DNA from: an uncultured Roseburia sp.
GTDB taxonomy: Bacteria; Bacillota; Clostridia; Lachnospirales; Lachnospiraceae
Length of the DNA stretch: 64,000 nt
Assembly (NCBI GenBank): GCA_945787015.1
Contig: CALZGM010000005.1
Span: forward strand, 1 to 64,000
Reading direction: 5' to 3'
Part shown: positions 17,397 through 25,063 of the stretch, piece by piece
Layout of the letters: each line of letters begins with the position of its first letter
How positions within the stretch are numbered: the first letter of the stretch is position 1
Program-made: the position numbers and the translations under genes
Notes under the pieces: generated by a model
Told to the model about the DNA's origin: nothing
The model's database searches: none
What the model saw: only the letters and a program-made list of their open reading frames with translations

Positions 17397-18452
17397 TTAC
17401 TGAACAGAAGTGGTTAATAACATTTTTTCAAGCTGGTCATAATCATAAGAGCGCTGATCAAAGTTATTGAATTTATTTTTTGCGGCTGCCCGTGAAACAG
17501 TTGTGGCAGTTTTTTGGCGTTTTTGGTGTGCGCTGTCAACTTTTGCTACATCGTCTAATGTAGCAACACCATTTGCTTTCCAGTTACTTAGAATACGGTC
17601 TGCATATTCAAAGCTTGGCTCATGAATCGCCTGAATCGTTTTCTCACAGGCGGTCTGGATTAGCTGGATGGAAAAGCCGAAATCATTTTTCCATTTATCA
17701 ATATAAGCAGTCTCGGAAGAAACGAGAATGCGGCCGGTGATGCCCATCGCTTTCATAACAGTATGATAAAGCTGATTATACTGACCATTTATAAGCTTCG
17801 CTTCTTCTACGGTCCGACAGTGGCTCTCTGCCCATGCCAGGGCAACTTTTTCTATGTAACGGATGCTGGAATGACCTTTCGATACACAGTATTCGATAAG
17901 ATATTCGATTAATTCCGGTGAAAACTTCAATTCATCAAACCAGTAAATAATGGCATTTAAATCGGAGGCTGTCAGCGTTCTCCCAAGATATTGCTCAGCA
18001 ATAAATAAAAGCTCTTCGATGGCTTCCTGCTCTCTAAATTGTTTTAATTCATCTGATGAATAGGATTTCTTTTTCGGAGCTTCCAAGGCAGCCGGTGTAA
18101 CTTTTGGCTCCTCGGTTGAAGGTGCCAAAGCAGCTGATGTTGGCTGTTCTTTAGACTGAGCATCTAAAAGCTGGATACCGGTAAGATTTTCATTGCCGTC
18201 ATATTCTAAATGAAGAAGCTGCATGCGTTCCCAGTAGTTCAGAGCACGTTTAATATCCTTTTCCGTATGTTCGAACTTGTCTGCAATTTCTGAAATGGAA
18301 AACTTCGCATCAGAAGAATTCAGTTGGCGCAATAAGTATAAATAGATTTTTACGAACTCGCCATTTGCATCAGACATATATTCATCAATAAAAATATTTG
18401 AAACGCTCGTAGCGGAAACCTGCTTATCACTATATAAGTTTATTTTTGCCAT
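17397..18452 (-). CDS. DnaD/DnaB-like primosome protein
   Basis: 351 residues. The N-terminal winged-helix part (VSNIFIDEYMSDANGEFVKI, then ISEIADKFEHTEKDIKRAL) binds DNA. Two DnaD (DDBH2) repeats follow, at about 130-200 and 215-290, including FDELKFSPELIEYLIEYC and the WKNDFGFS segment typical of the second. In Firmicutes such proteins recruit the helicase loader encoded next. I start at the ATG at 18452, 11 nt after GGAAAGG. Frame-open codons farther up begin with a TTG at 18485 that touches the -10 box, so they should not be translated. Confidence 0.85.
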   Translation of the reverse strand: MAKINLYSDKQVSATSVSNIFIDEYMSDANGEFVKIYLYLLRQLNSSDAKFSISEIADKFEHTEKDIKRALNYWERMQLLHLEYDGNENLTGIQLLDAQSKEQPTSAALAPSTEEPKVTPAALEAPKKKSYSSDELKQFREQEAIEELLFIAEQYLGRTLTASDLNAIIYWFDELKFSPELIEYLIEYCVSKGHSSIRYIEKVALAWAESHCRTVEEAKLINGQYNQLYHTVMKAMGITGRILVSSETAYIDKWKNDFGFSIQLIQTACEKTIQAIHEPSFEYADRILSNWKANGVATLDDVAKVDSAHQKRQKTATTVSRAAAKNKFNNFDQRSYDYDQLEKMLLTTSVQ

Positions 18453-18485
18453 AAAACCATCATACCTTTCCATAATCTGTTCCAA

Positions 18486-18494
18486 ATTATATCA
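18486..18494 (-). promoter_or_regulatory. Extended -10 promoter of dnaD-dnaI-prs
   Basis: On the minus strand TGATATAAT (18494 to 18486) is an extended -10 element; the -35 is poor. Transcription would start near 18479, which excludes the TTG start at 18485. Confidence 0.55.
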
Positions 18495-18560
18495 CAGGAT
18501 TTTCGAAAAGAGAAGAAGAAAAAAATGTGAAAAGCCAGTAAAATCAAGGGTTTGAAGATT

Positions 18561-18578
18561 TGTGGATAATGTGGATAA
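18561..18578 (-). promoter_or_regulatory. Two tandem perfect DnaA boxes
   Basis: TGTGGATAA occurs twice head to tail (18561-18569 and 18570-18578). Its complement TTATCCACA is the consensus DnaA box. The pair lies about 70-90 bp upstream of the dnaD promoter. Confidence 0.75.
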
Positions 18579-18685
18579 CTTCTTGAAAAAACCCAAAAAT
18601 TTTTTTATGGTAACCTGTAAAATGGTTAAGAATGTTTGAGATATAGGCATTTTTAAGAAAAACTTAATAAATATTATGTAAACAT

Positions 18686-18732
18686 AAAAATCCACATTCA
18701 AAAGTTGATTTTTTCAACAATTTGAATGTGGA
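18686..18732 (-). terminator. murC terminator carrying DnaA-box sequence
   Basis: Long hairpin: outer stem TCCACATTCAAA (18691-18702) with TTTGAATGTGGA (18721-18732), inner stem GTTGA/TCAAC (18704-18708/18714-18718). Read on the minus strand it is followed by TTTTTATG, so it ends the murC transcript. Its 5' arm on the minus strand overlaps a DnaA box. Confidence 0.75.
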
Positions 18733-18744
18733 TAATGTGGACAA
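18727..18744 (-). promoter_or_regulatory. Second DnaA-box pair (one perfect, one near-perfect)
   Basis: TGTGGATAA at 18727-18735 is perfect; TGTGGACAA at 18736-18744 has one mismatch. The pair has the same head-to-tail arrangement as the one at 18561-18578 and ends 1 bp from the murC stop codon. Confidence 0.7.
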
Positions 18745-18745
18745 C

Positions 18746-20125
18746 TTACTTTTTTAACAGGTTTTCACCAATATTTACGACATCTCCGGCTCCCATAGTT
18801 ATCAACAAGTCGCCGTTCATACATTTTTTTTCAAGAAATGTTTCAATTTCTCCAAAAGTAGGGAAATAGTAGCAGTCGGTTCCCTGTTCTTTTAATTTCT
18901 TTAATAAGTCGGTAGAATGAATGCCATAAGTATTTTTCTCACGGGCTGCATAAATGTCTGCCAATACAACCGTGTCAGCCATGGAGAGGACTTTGGCAAA
19001 GTCATCTAAAAAGGCTTTGGTACGGGAGTAGGTATGTGGCTGGAAGACTAATATCAGGCGCTTGTGTGGATAGTTTGCAGCGGAAGTCAAGGTTGCACGG
19101 ATTTCAGTCGGATGATGTGCATAATCGTCAATAATGGTAACCCCGTTTCTTTCCCCTTTATACTGAAATCTGCGGTCTGCACCGCCGAAAGCGTTTAAGC
19201 CGGCCAAAATAGCTTCTTTAGAAAGACCTAATTCCAAAGAAAGGGCGATGGCGGCAAGGGAATTAGACACGTTGTGCATACCTGGAACATTTAAGCTTAC
19301 TTCCATAACAGCTTCACCTTTATGCATTACCGTATAGGAAGCGCAAGCTTTTTCGTTAAAACGAATGTCGGCAGGATAGTAGTCAAAGCCCTCTTTGGTG
19401 CCATAGGTAAGAATGGAAGCGGATAAGCCTTCGGTTAATTCCTGATAGTTTTCAATTTCACCGTTGATGATAATAACGCCATCTGCTCTTGTATTAGATG
19501 CAAAAGAACGGAAAGAATGACGTACATCCGCTAAATCTTTAAAGAAATCCAGATGCTCTGCTTCTACATTTAAAATAATGCTGTATTTCGGATAGAAATG
19601 TAAAAAACTGTTGGTATATTCGCAGGCTTCTGAGATGAAGTATTCAGACTGTCCTACGCGCAGATTTCCATGAATTGCTTTTAAGATTCCACCCACTGTG
19701 ATGGTAGGGTCACACTTGGCTGCGAGGAGAATCTGGCTGATCATGGAAGTGGTGGTAGTTTTTCCATGGGTTCCGGAAACAGCAATGGAATTTTGGTAAT
19801 TGTCCATAATCTGGCCAAGCAGCTCAGCGCGGCTTAGCATAGGGATTCCCATTTCCTTTGCGCAGGCAAATTCAGGATTGTCTGTTGCGATAGCCGCAGT
19901 ATATACAACGAGATCAATTCCGCTTGTAATATTTGCTGCAGACTGACCATAAGAAATTTGTATGCCCATTTCAGACAGATGACGGGTCAGGTCGGATTCC
20001 TTTGCATCGGAACCGGAAACTGTAAAATTCTCTTCGTGCAGAATCTCTGCCAGGCCACTCATACTGATGCCGCCAATGCCGATGAAGTGTACATGAACAG
20101 GCTGGTTGAAATTAATTTTATACAT
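18746..20125 (-). CDS. murC: UDP-N-acetylmuramate--L-alanine ligase
   Basis: Cytoplasmic ATP-dependent ligase that adds L-Ala to UDP-MurNAc, first of the Mur ligases in peptidoglycan synthesis. 459 residues, the normal length. The N-terminal Rossmann motif is FIGIGGISMSGLAEIL (about 14-29). The ATP-binding loop is SGTHGKTTTTSMI (about 114-126). The central domain has EACEYTNSFL and NVEAEHLDFF, and the C-terminal ligase domain has IDDYAHHPTEIRAT. Transcribed alone from its own promoter, with a terminator directly behind. Confidence 0.96.
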   Translation of the reverse strand: MYKINFNQPVHVHFIGIGGISMSGLAEILHEENFTVSGSDAKESDLTRHLSEMGIQISYGQSAANITSGIDLVVYTAAIATDNPEFACAKEMGIPMLSRAELLGQIMDNYQNSIAVSGTHGKTTTTSMISQILLAAKCDPTITVGGILKAIHGNLRVGQSEYFISEACEYTNSFLHFYPKYSIILNVEAEHLDFFKDLADVRHSFRSFASNTRADGVIIINGEIENYQELTEGLSASILTYGTKEGFDYYPADIRFNEKACASYTVMHKGEAVMEVSLNVPGMHNVSNSLAAIALSLELGLSKEAILAGLNAFGGADRRFQYKGERNGVTIIDDYAHHPTEIRATLTSAANYPHKRLILVFQPHTYSRTKAFLDDFAKVLSMADTVVLADIYAAREKNTYGIHSTDLLKKLKEQGTDCYYFPTFGEIETFLEKKCMNGDLLITMGAGDVVNIGENLLKK

Positions 20126-20177
20126 AAATATGATTCCTTTCTATTATCATGAATTTGAATATCTACTTATATAGGTA

Positions 20178-20205
20178 ATTATAACTTCATATTCCAAAAA
20201 TGCAA
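20178..20205 (-). promoter_or_regulatory. murC promoter
   Basis: Minus strand TTGCAT (20205-20200), 16-bp spacer, TATAAT (20183-20178), about 50 bp before the murC ATG. Confidence 0.65.
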
Positions 20206-20340
20206 AGATTTTATCACCTTCAAAATGACAGATAAAATTAGGAACTTTTGTCAAAAATAGTGGAAAAATAAGAAAAATGGAGAAAAATGTATAAAATGAC
20301 AAAAAATGGAAGGTTTCCTATTTGAAAATTGTGAAAAAAC

Positions 20341-20370
20341 TTGTACAAGAAGGAAGCGGTGTGATATACT
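20341..20370 (+). promoter_or_regulatory. glgCD promoter with start-proximal hairpin
   Basis: TTGTAC (20341-20346), 18-bp spacer, TATACT (20365-20370) preceded by TGA (extended -10). A short hairpin TTTCCTTA/TAAGGAAA (20370-20389) lies at the expected transcript start. The remainder of 20206-20340 is AT-rich with no feature I can name. Confidence 0.55.
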
Positions 20371-20422
20371 TTCCTTATAGGTAAGGAAAATGTATCCTAA
20401 TAAATGACGAGAGGTGAACGAC

Positions 20423-21697
20423 GTGGTAAGAAAAGAAATGATAGCAATGCTGCTGGCAGGTGGTCAGGGAAGCCGTTTGGGTGTTTTGACTGCTTCTGTT
20501 GCAAAACCGGCAGTTGCGTTTGGCGGAAAATATCGTATTATTGACTTCCCGCTTAGCAACTGTATTAATTCCGGTATTGACACGGTAGGTGTGTTGACAC
20601 AGTATCAGCCATTACGTCTGAATACGCACATTGGAATTGGTATTCCTTGGGATTTGGACCGAAACAATGGCGGGGGAACGGTTCTTCCGCCGTATGAAAA
20701 GAGTAATAACAGTGAATGGTATACAGGAACGGCGAATGCAATTTACCAGAACTTAAATTACATGGAGCAGTATAATCCGGAATACGTTCTTATTCTATCC
20801 GGTGACCATATTTACAAAATGGATTATGAGGTTATGCTTGACTTCCATAAGGAGAATCAGGCAGATGTAACAATTGCTACGATGCCGGTTCCGTTAGAGG
20901 AGGCAAGTCGTTTTGGTATCGTAATTGCAGATGAAAATAAAAAGATTTCCGAATTTGAAGAAAAACCGGAGCATCCACGCAGCAACCTTGCATCTATGGG
21001 TATTTATATTTTTAGCTTTAAGGTGCTTAAGGAAGCGTTGCTTGCAATGAAGGATCAAAGCAACTGCGACTTTGGAAAGCACATCATTCCATACTGTCAT
21101 GAGAAGGGACAGCGCTTATTTGCTTATGAATATAACGGTTATTGGAAGGATGTTGGAACATTAGGCTCCTACTGGGAAGCAAATATGGAATTAATTGATT
21201 TGATTCCTGAATTTAACCTTTATGAAGAGTATTGGAAGATTTACACCAAGAGCGACATTATTGAGCCACAGTACCTTTCCGAGGAAGCTGTAGTAGAAAA
21301 GAGCATTATCGGCGAAGGAACAGAAGTTTATGGCGAGGTACATAATTGTGTCATCGGTGCAGGCGTATCCATCGGAAAAGGCGCAGTGGTCAGAGATTCC
21401 ATTATTATGAAGGGAACGAAGATTGGCGATGGTGCAGTTGTTGACAGAGCAATTATTGCGGAAAACTGTGAAATTGGCGATCATGTAAAGCTTGGTGTTG
21501 GTGAGGAAGCACCGAACACACTCAATGATAAGATTTATGCATTTGGTCTGGTAACAATTGGGGAAGACTCCGTGGTGCCATCTGATGTATCTGTCGGAAA
21601 AAACACTGCAATTTCCGGTGTTACAAAGAAAGAGGACTACCCTGATGGTGCCCTTTTAAGCGGTGGAGTAATTATTAAGGCAGGTGACGCAGAATGA
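20423..21697 (+). CDS. glgC: Glucose-1-phosphate adenylyltransferase (first copy)
   Basis: Makes ADP-glucose, the committed step to glycogen. 424 residues: N-terminal nucleotidyltransferase with [16 protein letters not shown] (about 8-23), the Glc-1-P and catalytic segment [13 protein letters not shown] (about 130-142), [18 protein letters not shown], and a C-terminal left-handed beta-helix ([11 protein letters not shown], then repeats). The GTG at 20423 lies 6 nt after GAGGTG; the GTG at 20414 is itself part of that ribosome site, so I reject it. It overlaps glgD by 4 bp. Regulatory site residues cannot be judged by eye. Confidence 0.95.
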   Translation: MVRKEMIAMLLAGGQGSRLGVLTASVAKPAVAFGGKYRIIDFPLSNCINSGIDTVGVLTQYQPLRLNTHIGIGIPWDLDRNNGGGTVLPPYEKSNNSEWYTGTANAIYQNLNYMEQYNPEYVLILSGDHIYKMDYEVMLDFHKENQADVTIATMPVPLEEASRFGIVIADENKKISEFEEKPEHPRSNLASMGIYIFSFKVLKEALLAMKDQSNCDFGKHIIPYCHEKGQRLFAYEYNGYWKDVGTLGSYWEANMELIDLIPEFNLYEEYWKIYTKSDIIEPQYLSEEAVVEKSIIGEGTEVYGEVHNCVIGAGVSIGKGAVVRDSIIMKGTKIGDGAVVDRAIIAENCEIGDHVKLGVGEEAPNTLNDKIYAFGLVTIGEDSVVPSDVSVGKNTAISGVTKKEDYPDGALLSGGVIIKAGDAE

Positions 21698-22812
21698 AGG
21701 CAATAGGTATTATTTTGGCCGGTGGGAATAACAGCCGGATGCACGAATTATCCAATAAAAGAGCAATTGCTGCAATGCCGATTGGCGGCAGCTATCGAAG
21801 CATTGATTTCGCACTTAGCAACATGAGTAATTCCCATGTACATACGGTAGCGGTTCTGACTCAGTATAGTGCGAGATCATTAAATGAGCATTTAAGTTCT
21901 TCCAAATGGTGGGATTTTGGCAGAAAGCAGGGCGGACTTTATGTATTCAATCCAACTGTAACAGTAGATAACAGCTGGTGGTATCGTGGTACGGCAGATG
22001 CGATGTATCAGAACATCGATTTCCTGAAAAAAAGACATGAGCCATATGTGATTATCTGTAGTGGGGATTGCGTTTACAAGATAGATTTTAATAAGGTCCT
22101 GGATTATCATATTGAAAAGAAAGCAGATATAACCGTTGTCTGCAAGGATATGGATCCAAAGGAAGATGTCAGCCGTTTTGGTGTTATTCACATGAATGAA
22201 GAATCACGAATCGTCGAGTTTGAAGAGAAACCTATGGTGACGAATTCGAATACAGTGTCCACAGGAATTTATATTATGCGCCGCAGACAGCTGATTGAGA
22301 TGTTAGAGCGCAGCGCAATAGAGGGCAGATATGATTTTGTGACAGACATTTTGATTCGATACAAAAACATGAAGCGGATGTATGGTTATAAGATAAAGGA
22401 ATATTGGAGCAATATTTCCACAGTAGAATCTTATTTCAAGACAAATATGGATTTCCTGAAGCCGGAAGTGCGTAAGTATTTCTTCCGTGAGGAGCCTGCA
22501 ATTTATTCGAAGGTGGATGATTTGCCGCCTGCAAAATACAATACGGGATCCGAAGTACATAACAGCTTGATTTCAAGTGGATGTATTATAAACAGTAAAG
22601 TAGAAGACTCCGTTTTATTTAAAAAGGTATTTGTTGGAAAGAATTGTGTGATTAAGAATTCCATTATTTTAAATGATGCGTATATCGGGGACAATTCACA
22701 TATTGAGAACTGCATTGTAGAGAGCAGATGTACCTTAAATGCAAATACATATTACTGTGGGGAGAACGGTATTAAAATCGTATCCGAGAATAATCAGAGA
22801 TACGTATTATAA
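21694..22812 (+). CDS. glgD: GlgD subunit of ADP-glucose pyrophosphorylase (first copy)
   Basis: 372 residues, paralogous to GlgC and usually its regulatory partner in Firmicutes. This copy keeps much of the nucleotidyltransferase signature: [11 protein letters not shown] (about 6-16), [12 protein letters not shown], and [11 protein letters not shown] (about 122-132), where many GlgD proteins are degenerate. The C-terminal beta-helix is short. Translationally coupled to glgC by an ATGA overlap. A gap of about 70 bp then leads to spoVG. Confidence 0.93.
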   Translation: MKAIGIILAGGNNSRMHELSNKRAIAAMPIGGSYRSIDFALSNMSNSHVHTVAVLTQYSARSLNEHLSSSKWWDFGRKQGGLYVFNPTVTVDNSWWYRGTADAMYQNIDFLKKRHEPYVIICSGDCVYKIDFNKVLDYHIEKKADITVVCKDMDPKEDVSRFGVIHMNEESRIVEFEEKPMVTNSNTVSTGIYIMRRRQLIEMLERSAIEGRYDFVTDILIRYKNMKRMYGYKIKEYWSNISTVESYFKTNMDFLKPEVRKYFFREEPAIYSKVDDLPPAKYNTGSEVHNSLISSGCIINSKVEDSVLFKKVFVGKNCVIKNSIILNDAYIGDNSHIENCIVESRCTLNANTYYCGENGIKIVSENNQRYVL

Positions 22813-22879
22813 ATACAGACGGTATATTTTACAACATGGGCGTTTGACAAACAATAGGCTCAAGAAGGGGGCACGAATT

Positions 22880-23146
22880 ATGAAAATTACAGATGTCAGA
22901 ATCAGAAAAGTGGAAAAAGAAGGAAAAATGAAGGCTGTTGTTTCCATTACCATCGATGAAGAATTCGTGGTACACGATATTAAAATCATCGAGGGGGAAA
23001 AGGGATTGTTTATTGCAATGCCTAGTAGAAAAGCAGCAGACGGTGAGTATCGGGATATTGCTCATCCGATTAACTCCGATACCAGAGACCGTATTCAGAA
23101 ACTGATTCTGGATAAATATCAGGAAACTGTAGCAGCAGAGGAATAA
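22880..23146 (+). CDS. spoVG: SpoVG, RNA/DNA-binding regulator
   Basis: 88 residues matching SpoVG end to end: [19 protein letters not shown] at the start, then [19 protein letters not shown] and [19 protein letters not shown]. It is a small nucleic-acid-binding protein needed for spore cortex formation and for wider gene control in Firmicutes. The ATG at 22880 follows GAAGGGGG; an ORF open from 22739 reads through glgD sequence and is not the start. It precedes a glmU homologue, as in Bacillus, and ends in a strong terminator. Confidence 0.96.
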   Translation: MKITDVRIRKVEKEGKMKAVVSITIDEEFVVHDIKIIEGEKGLFIAMPSRKAADGEYRDIAHPINSDTRDRIQKLILDKYQETVAAEE

Positions 23147-23151
23147 AATAA

Positions 23152-23183
23152 AGGGGATGCCGTTTACGGCATCCCCTGTTTTT
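23152..23183 (+). terminator. spoVG terminator
   Basis: 11-bp GC-rich stem AGGGGATGCCG / CGGCATCCCCT with a TTTA loop, followed by GTTTTTA. Confidence 0.92.
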
Positions 23184-23234
23184 ACGTGACGATGCTTAAT
23201 AAGGCGTTACACCTTAGTTCATGATAATAGAACT

Positions 23235-23402
23235 TTATTGCTTGTCGTTTTCTATTTGCTTTCCCAGTTCTTCAATATATTGAAGACGTTCTTCGTCAGT
23301 TTCACATGCTTTCAAGTCAATATAAATTCGAGTGCGCTCTAATTTTCTTGCTAAATCTTCAATAGTCTCACTTGCATTTTTTGTTGGCATATATTCAACC
23401 AT
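23235..23402 (-). CDS. 55-residue acidic helical protein inside the inverted-repeat cassette
   Basis: Starts at ATG 23402 (complement), 9 nt after GGGAG, and ends TAA at 23235. The translation is charged and likely a two-helix hairpin: SETIEDLARKLERTRIYIDL, then TDEERLQYIEELGKQIEND. Length and pattern loosely recall Spo0E-like phosphatases, but the key Ser and Asp of SQELD are absent (IEELG), so I do not make that call. Good promoter, ribosome site and operator-like palindrome all point to real expression. A hairpin AGTTC/GAACT (23216-23234) lies directly behind the stop. Confidence 0.6.
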   Translation of the reverse strand: MVEYMPTKNASETIEDLARKLERTRIYIDLKACETDEERLQYIEELGKQIENDKQ

Positions 23403-23420
23403 CCTTTCACACTCCCTTCG

Positions 23421-23465
23421 ATAAGTATGTACTTATATTATAGGGATTTTTTTAGAAGGTGTAAA
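23421..23465 (-). promoter_or_regulatory. Promoter and operator-like palindrome of the small cassette gene
   Basis: Minus strand TTTACA (23465-23460), exact 17-bp spacer, TATAAT (23442-23437). Directly downstream is the palindrome ATAAGTA-CA-TACTTAT (23436-23421), placed where a repressor would block the start. The -35 lies inside the right inverted repeat. Confidence 0.65.
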
Positions 23466-23629
23466 GCCTTATTAAGCTTCTTAAGGATAGCAGATAAAAA
23501 TAGGATAATTGGAAAAGTTGTCAAAACGCGTGAAATGGGGCAAAATTTTCTTGGTATATGAGAATTACTATTTACATTTAGGTGGAATGCAATAAAAGGG
23601 GCATTTAATCCGGAAAATAACTTTTGTTA

Positions 23630-23659
23630 TTGCAAGAACTAAGGAAGATAGAGTATGAT
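23630..23659 (+). promoter_or_regulatory. Promoter of glmU-pth-mfd
   Basis: TTGCAA (23630-23635), 18-bp spacer, TATGAT (23654-23659). A small hairpin GCCAG-CAGA-CTGGC follows in the leader (about 23672-23685). Nothing else is recognised in 23478-23629. Confidence 0.55.
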
Positions 23660-23706
23660 AAAAGGCAGGTACGCCAGCAGACTGGCAGAATGAGAGGAAA
23701 AGAAAA

Positions 23707-24447
23707 ATGAGCGATTTACGAGCAGTCATCTTAGCAGCAGGAAAAGGAACCAGAATGAATTCCGAACTTCCGAAGGTCGTGCACCGGATTGAAGGTAAAT
23801 GCCTGGTGGACTACGCCATCGATGCAGCCTATGGAGCAGGTGCGAAGGAAGTATGTTTAGTGGTCGGATATAAGAGTGAAGTAGTAAAGGAAAGCATCAG
23901 TCATAAGGATGTGGCATTTGCAATGCAGGAAGAACAGTTAGGAACCGGGCATGCGGTAAAATGTGCCAGTGATTTTCTGAAGGAAGATGGAGAAACCTTA
24001 ATTTTATTTGGCGATACACCGCTTATTACTGCAGAAACCTTACTGCGCTTACGCGACTATCATAAAAAACATGGCAATACCGTTACGGTACTGTCAGCCA
24101 TGATTGATGATCCAACCGGCTATGGAAGAATTATTCGTGATGCGGACGGCAGATTTATCAAAAGTGTGGAGCATAAGGATGCAACGGATGCAGAGCGTAT
24201 TTCACATGAGATTAATTCCGGAATGTACATTTTTGATACCTCGGAATTAAGAGATGCTTTGAAAAAAATCACACCAAACAATGCGCAGGGTGAATATTAT
24301 CTGCCGGATACATTAACCATAATAAAAGAAAAAGGGCTTAAGGTAGATGCATTTGCTTTGGAGAATCCGGAAGATATTACAGGCGTCAATGATCAGGTGC
24401 AGCTTGCCGCAGCAGCTGAGATTATCCGGAGACGACAGAACGCATAA
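23707..24447 (+). CDS. GlmU-type nucleotidyltransferase lacking the acetyltransferase domain
   Basis: 246 residues matching the N-terminal uridylyltransferase half of GlmU: VILAAGKGTRMNSELPKVVH (about 7-26), QEEQLGTGHAVKCA (about 76-89), LFGDTPLI (about 103-110), GYGRIIRD and EINSGMYIFD. It ends at GVNDQVQLAAAAEIIRRRQ, exactly where the left-handed beta-helix acetyltransferase half starts in full GlmU (about 450 residues). The next gene begins 24 bp later with no relic of that half. It should make UDP-GlcNAc from GlcNAc-1-P, but acetylation of GlcN-1-P must come from elsewhere. Synteny with spoVG and pth supports a glmU origin. Confidence 0.85.
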   Translation: MSDLRAVILAAGKGTRMNSELPKVVHRIEGKCLVDYAIDAAYGAGAKEVCLVVGYKSEVVKESISHKDVAFAMQEEQLGTGHAVKCASDFLKEDGETLILFGDTPLITAETLLRLRDYHKKHGNTVTVLSAMIDDPTGYGRIIRDADGRFIKSVEHKDATDAERISHEINSGMYIFDTSELRDALKKITPNNAQGEYYLPDTLTIIKEKGLKVDAFALENPEDITGVNDQVQLAAAAEIIRRRQNA

Positions 24448-24471
24448 GTAAAATAATAAAGGGCAGAAGAA

Positions 24472-25047
24472 ATGTATTTGATTGTAGGACTTGGAAACCC
24501 GACAAAGCAGTATGAAAAAACAAGACACAATATCGGTTTTGATGTCATTGATGCTTTGGCGGACAAATATAATATTAGTGTCACCGAGAAAAAGTACAAG
24601 GCACTTTGCGGAAAAGGTACAATAGAAGGAAGAAAGGTCGTGCTGGCAAAGCCGCAGACCTTTATGAACCTAAGCGGCGAGAGTGTTGTGGAATTATTGA
24701 ATTACTATAAAATGGACCCGGAGAGTGAGATGATTGTTATTTTTGACGATATCAGTCTTGCACCGGGAAGCTTACGCATCCGCAAAAAAGGAAGTGCCGG
24801 CGGTCACAATGGAATAAAAAATATCATTGCATTAACCGGAACACAGAATTTTATGCGGATTAAGGTCGGCGTGGGTGAAAAACCAAAGGGCTGGGACCTG
24901 GCAGATTATGTGCTGGGACGTTTTGGTGAAGAGGATCGTAAATTAGTAGAAGAAGCCATTAAAGACGCTATTTGTGCCTGCGCGCTCATGGTGCAGGAGG
25001 AAGTGGATAAGGCCATGAATGACTTCAACAGCAAAAAGAAAGAATGA
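24472..25047 (+). CDS. pth: Peptidyl-tRNA hydrolase
   Basis: 191 residues; frees peptides from prematurely released peptidyl-tRNA. Conserved segments: VGLGNPTKQYEKTRHNIGFD (about 4-23, catalytic His in TRHNIGF), KPQTFMNLSGESV (about 62-74), FDDISLAPG and KGSAGGHNGIKNI (about 103-115). Sits between the glmU-like gene and mfd, the usual Firmicute order. Confidence 0.96.
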   Translation: MYLIVGLGNPTKQYEKTRHNIGFDVIDALADKYNISVTEKKYKALCGKGTIEGRKVVLAKPQTFMNLSGESVVELLNYYKMDPESEMIVIFDDISLAPGSLRIRKKGSAGGHNGIKNIIALTGTQNFMRIKVGVGEKPKGWDLADYVLGRFGEEDRKLVEEAIKDAICACALMVQEEVDKAMNDFNSKKKE

Positions 25048-25063
25048 AAGGCTGGTAACTACT

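Larger units (their letters stand above)
23194..23477. mobile_element. MITE-like cassette with 22-bp terminal inverted repeats
   Basis: GCTTAATAAGGCGTTACACC plus TT (23194-23215) is repeated inverted at 23456-23477 with one mismatch in 22. The 284-bp interval holds one small minus-strand gene, its promoter and a palindrome. I see no flanking target duplication and no transposase. It could be a miniature mobile cassette, or a duplicated promoter element around a small gene. Confidence 0.5.

Noticed and set aside
18492-18701. 69-residue minus-strand ORF between dnaD and murC
   Set aside because: Phe/Leu-rich translation of AT-rich DNA, no ribosome site, and it lies over the promoter and DnaA boxes.
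23235-23402. Spo0E-like phosphatase call for the 55-residue protein
   Set aside because: Length and helices fit loosely, but the defining Ser and Asp of the SQELD motif are missing.
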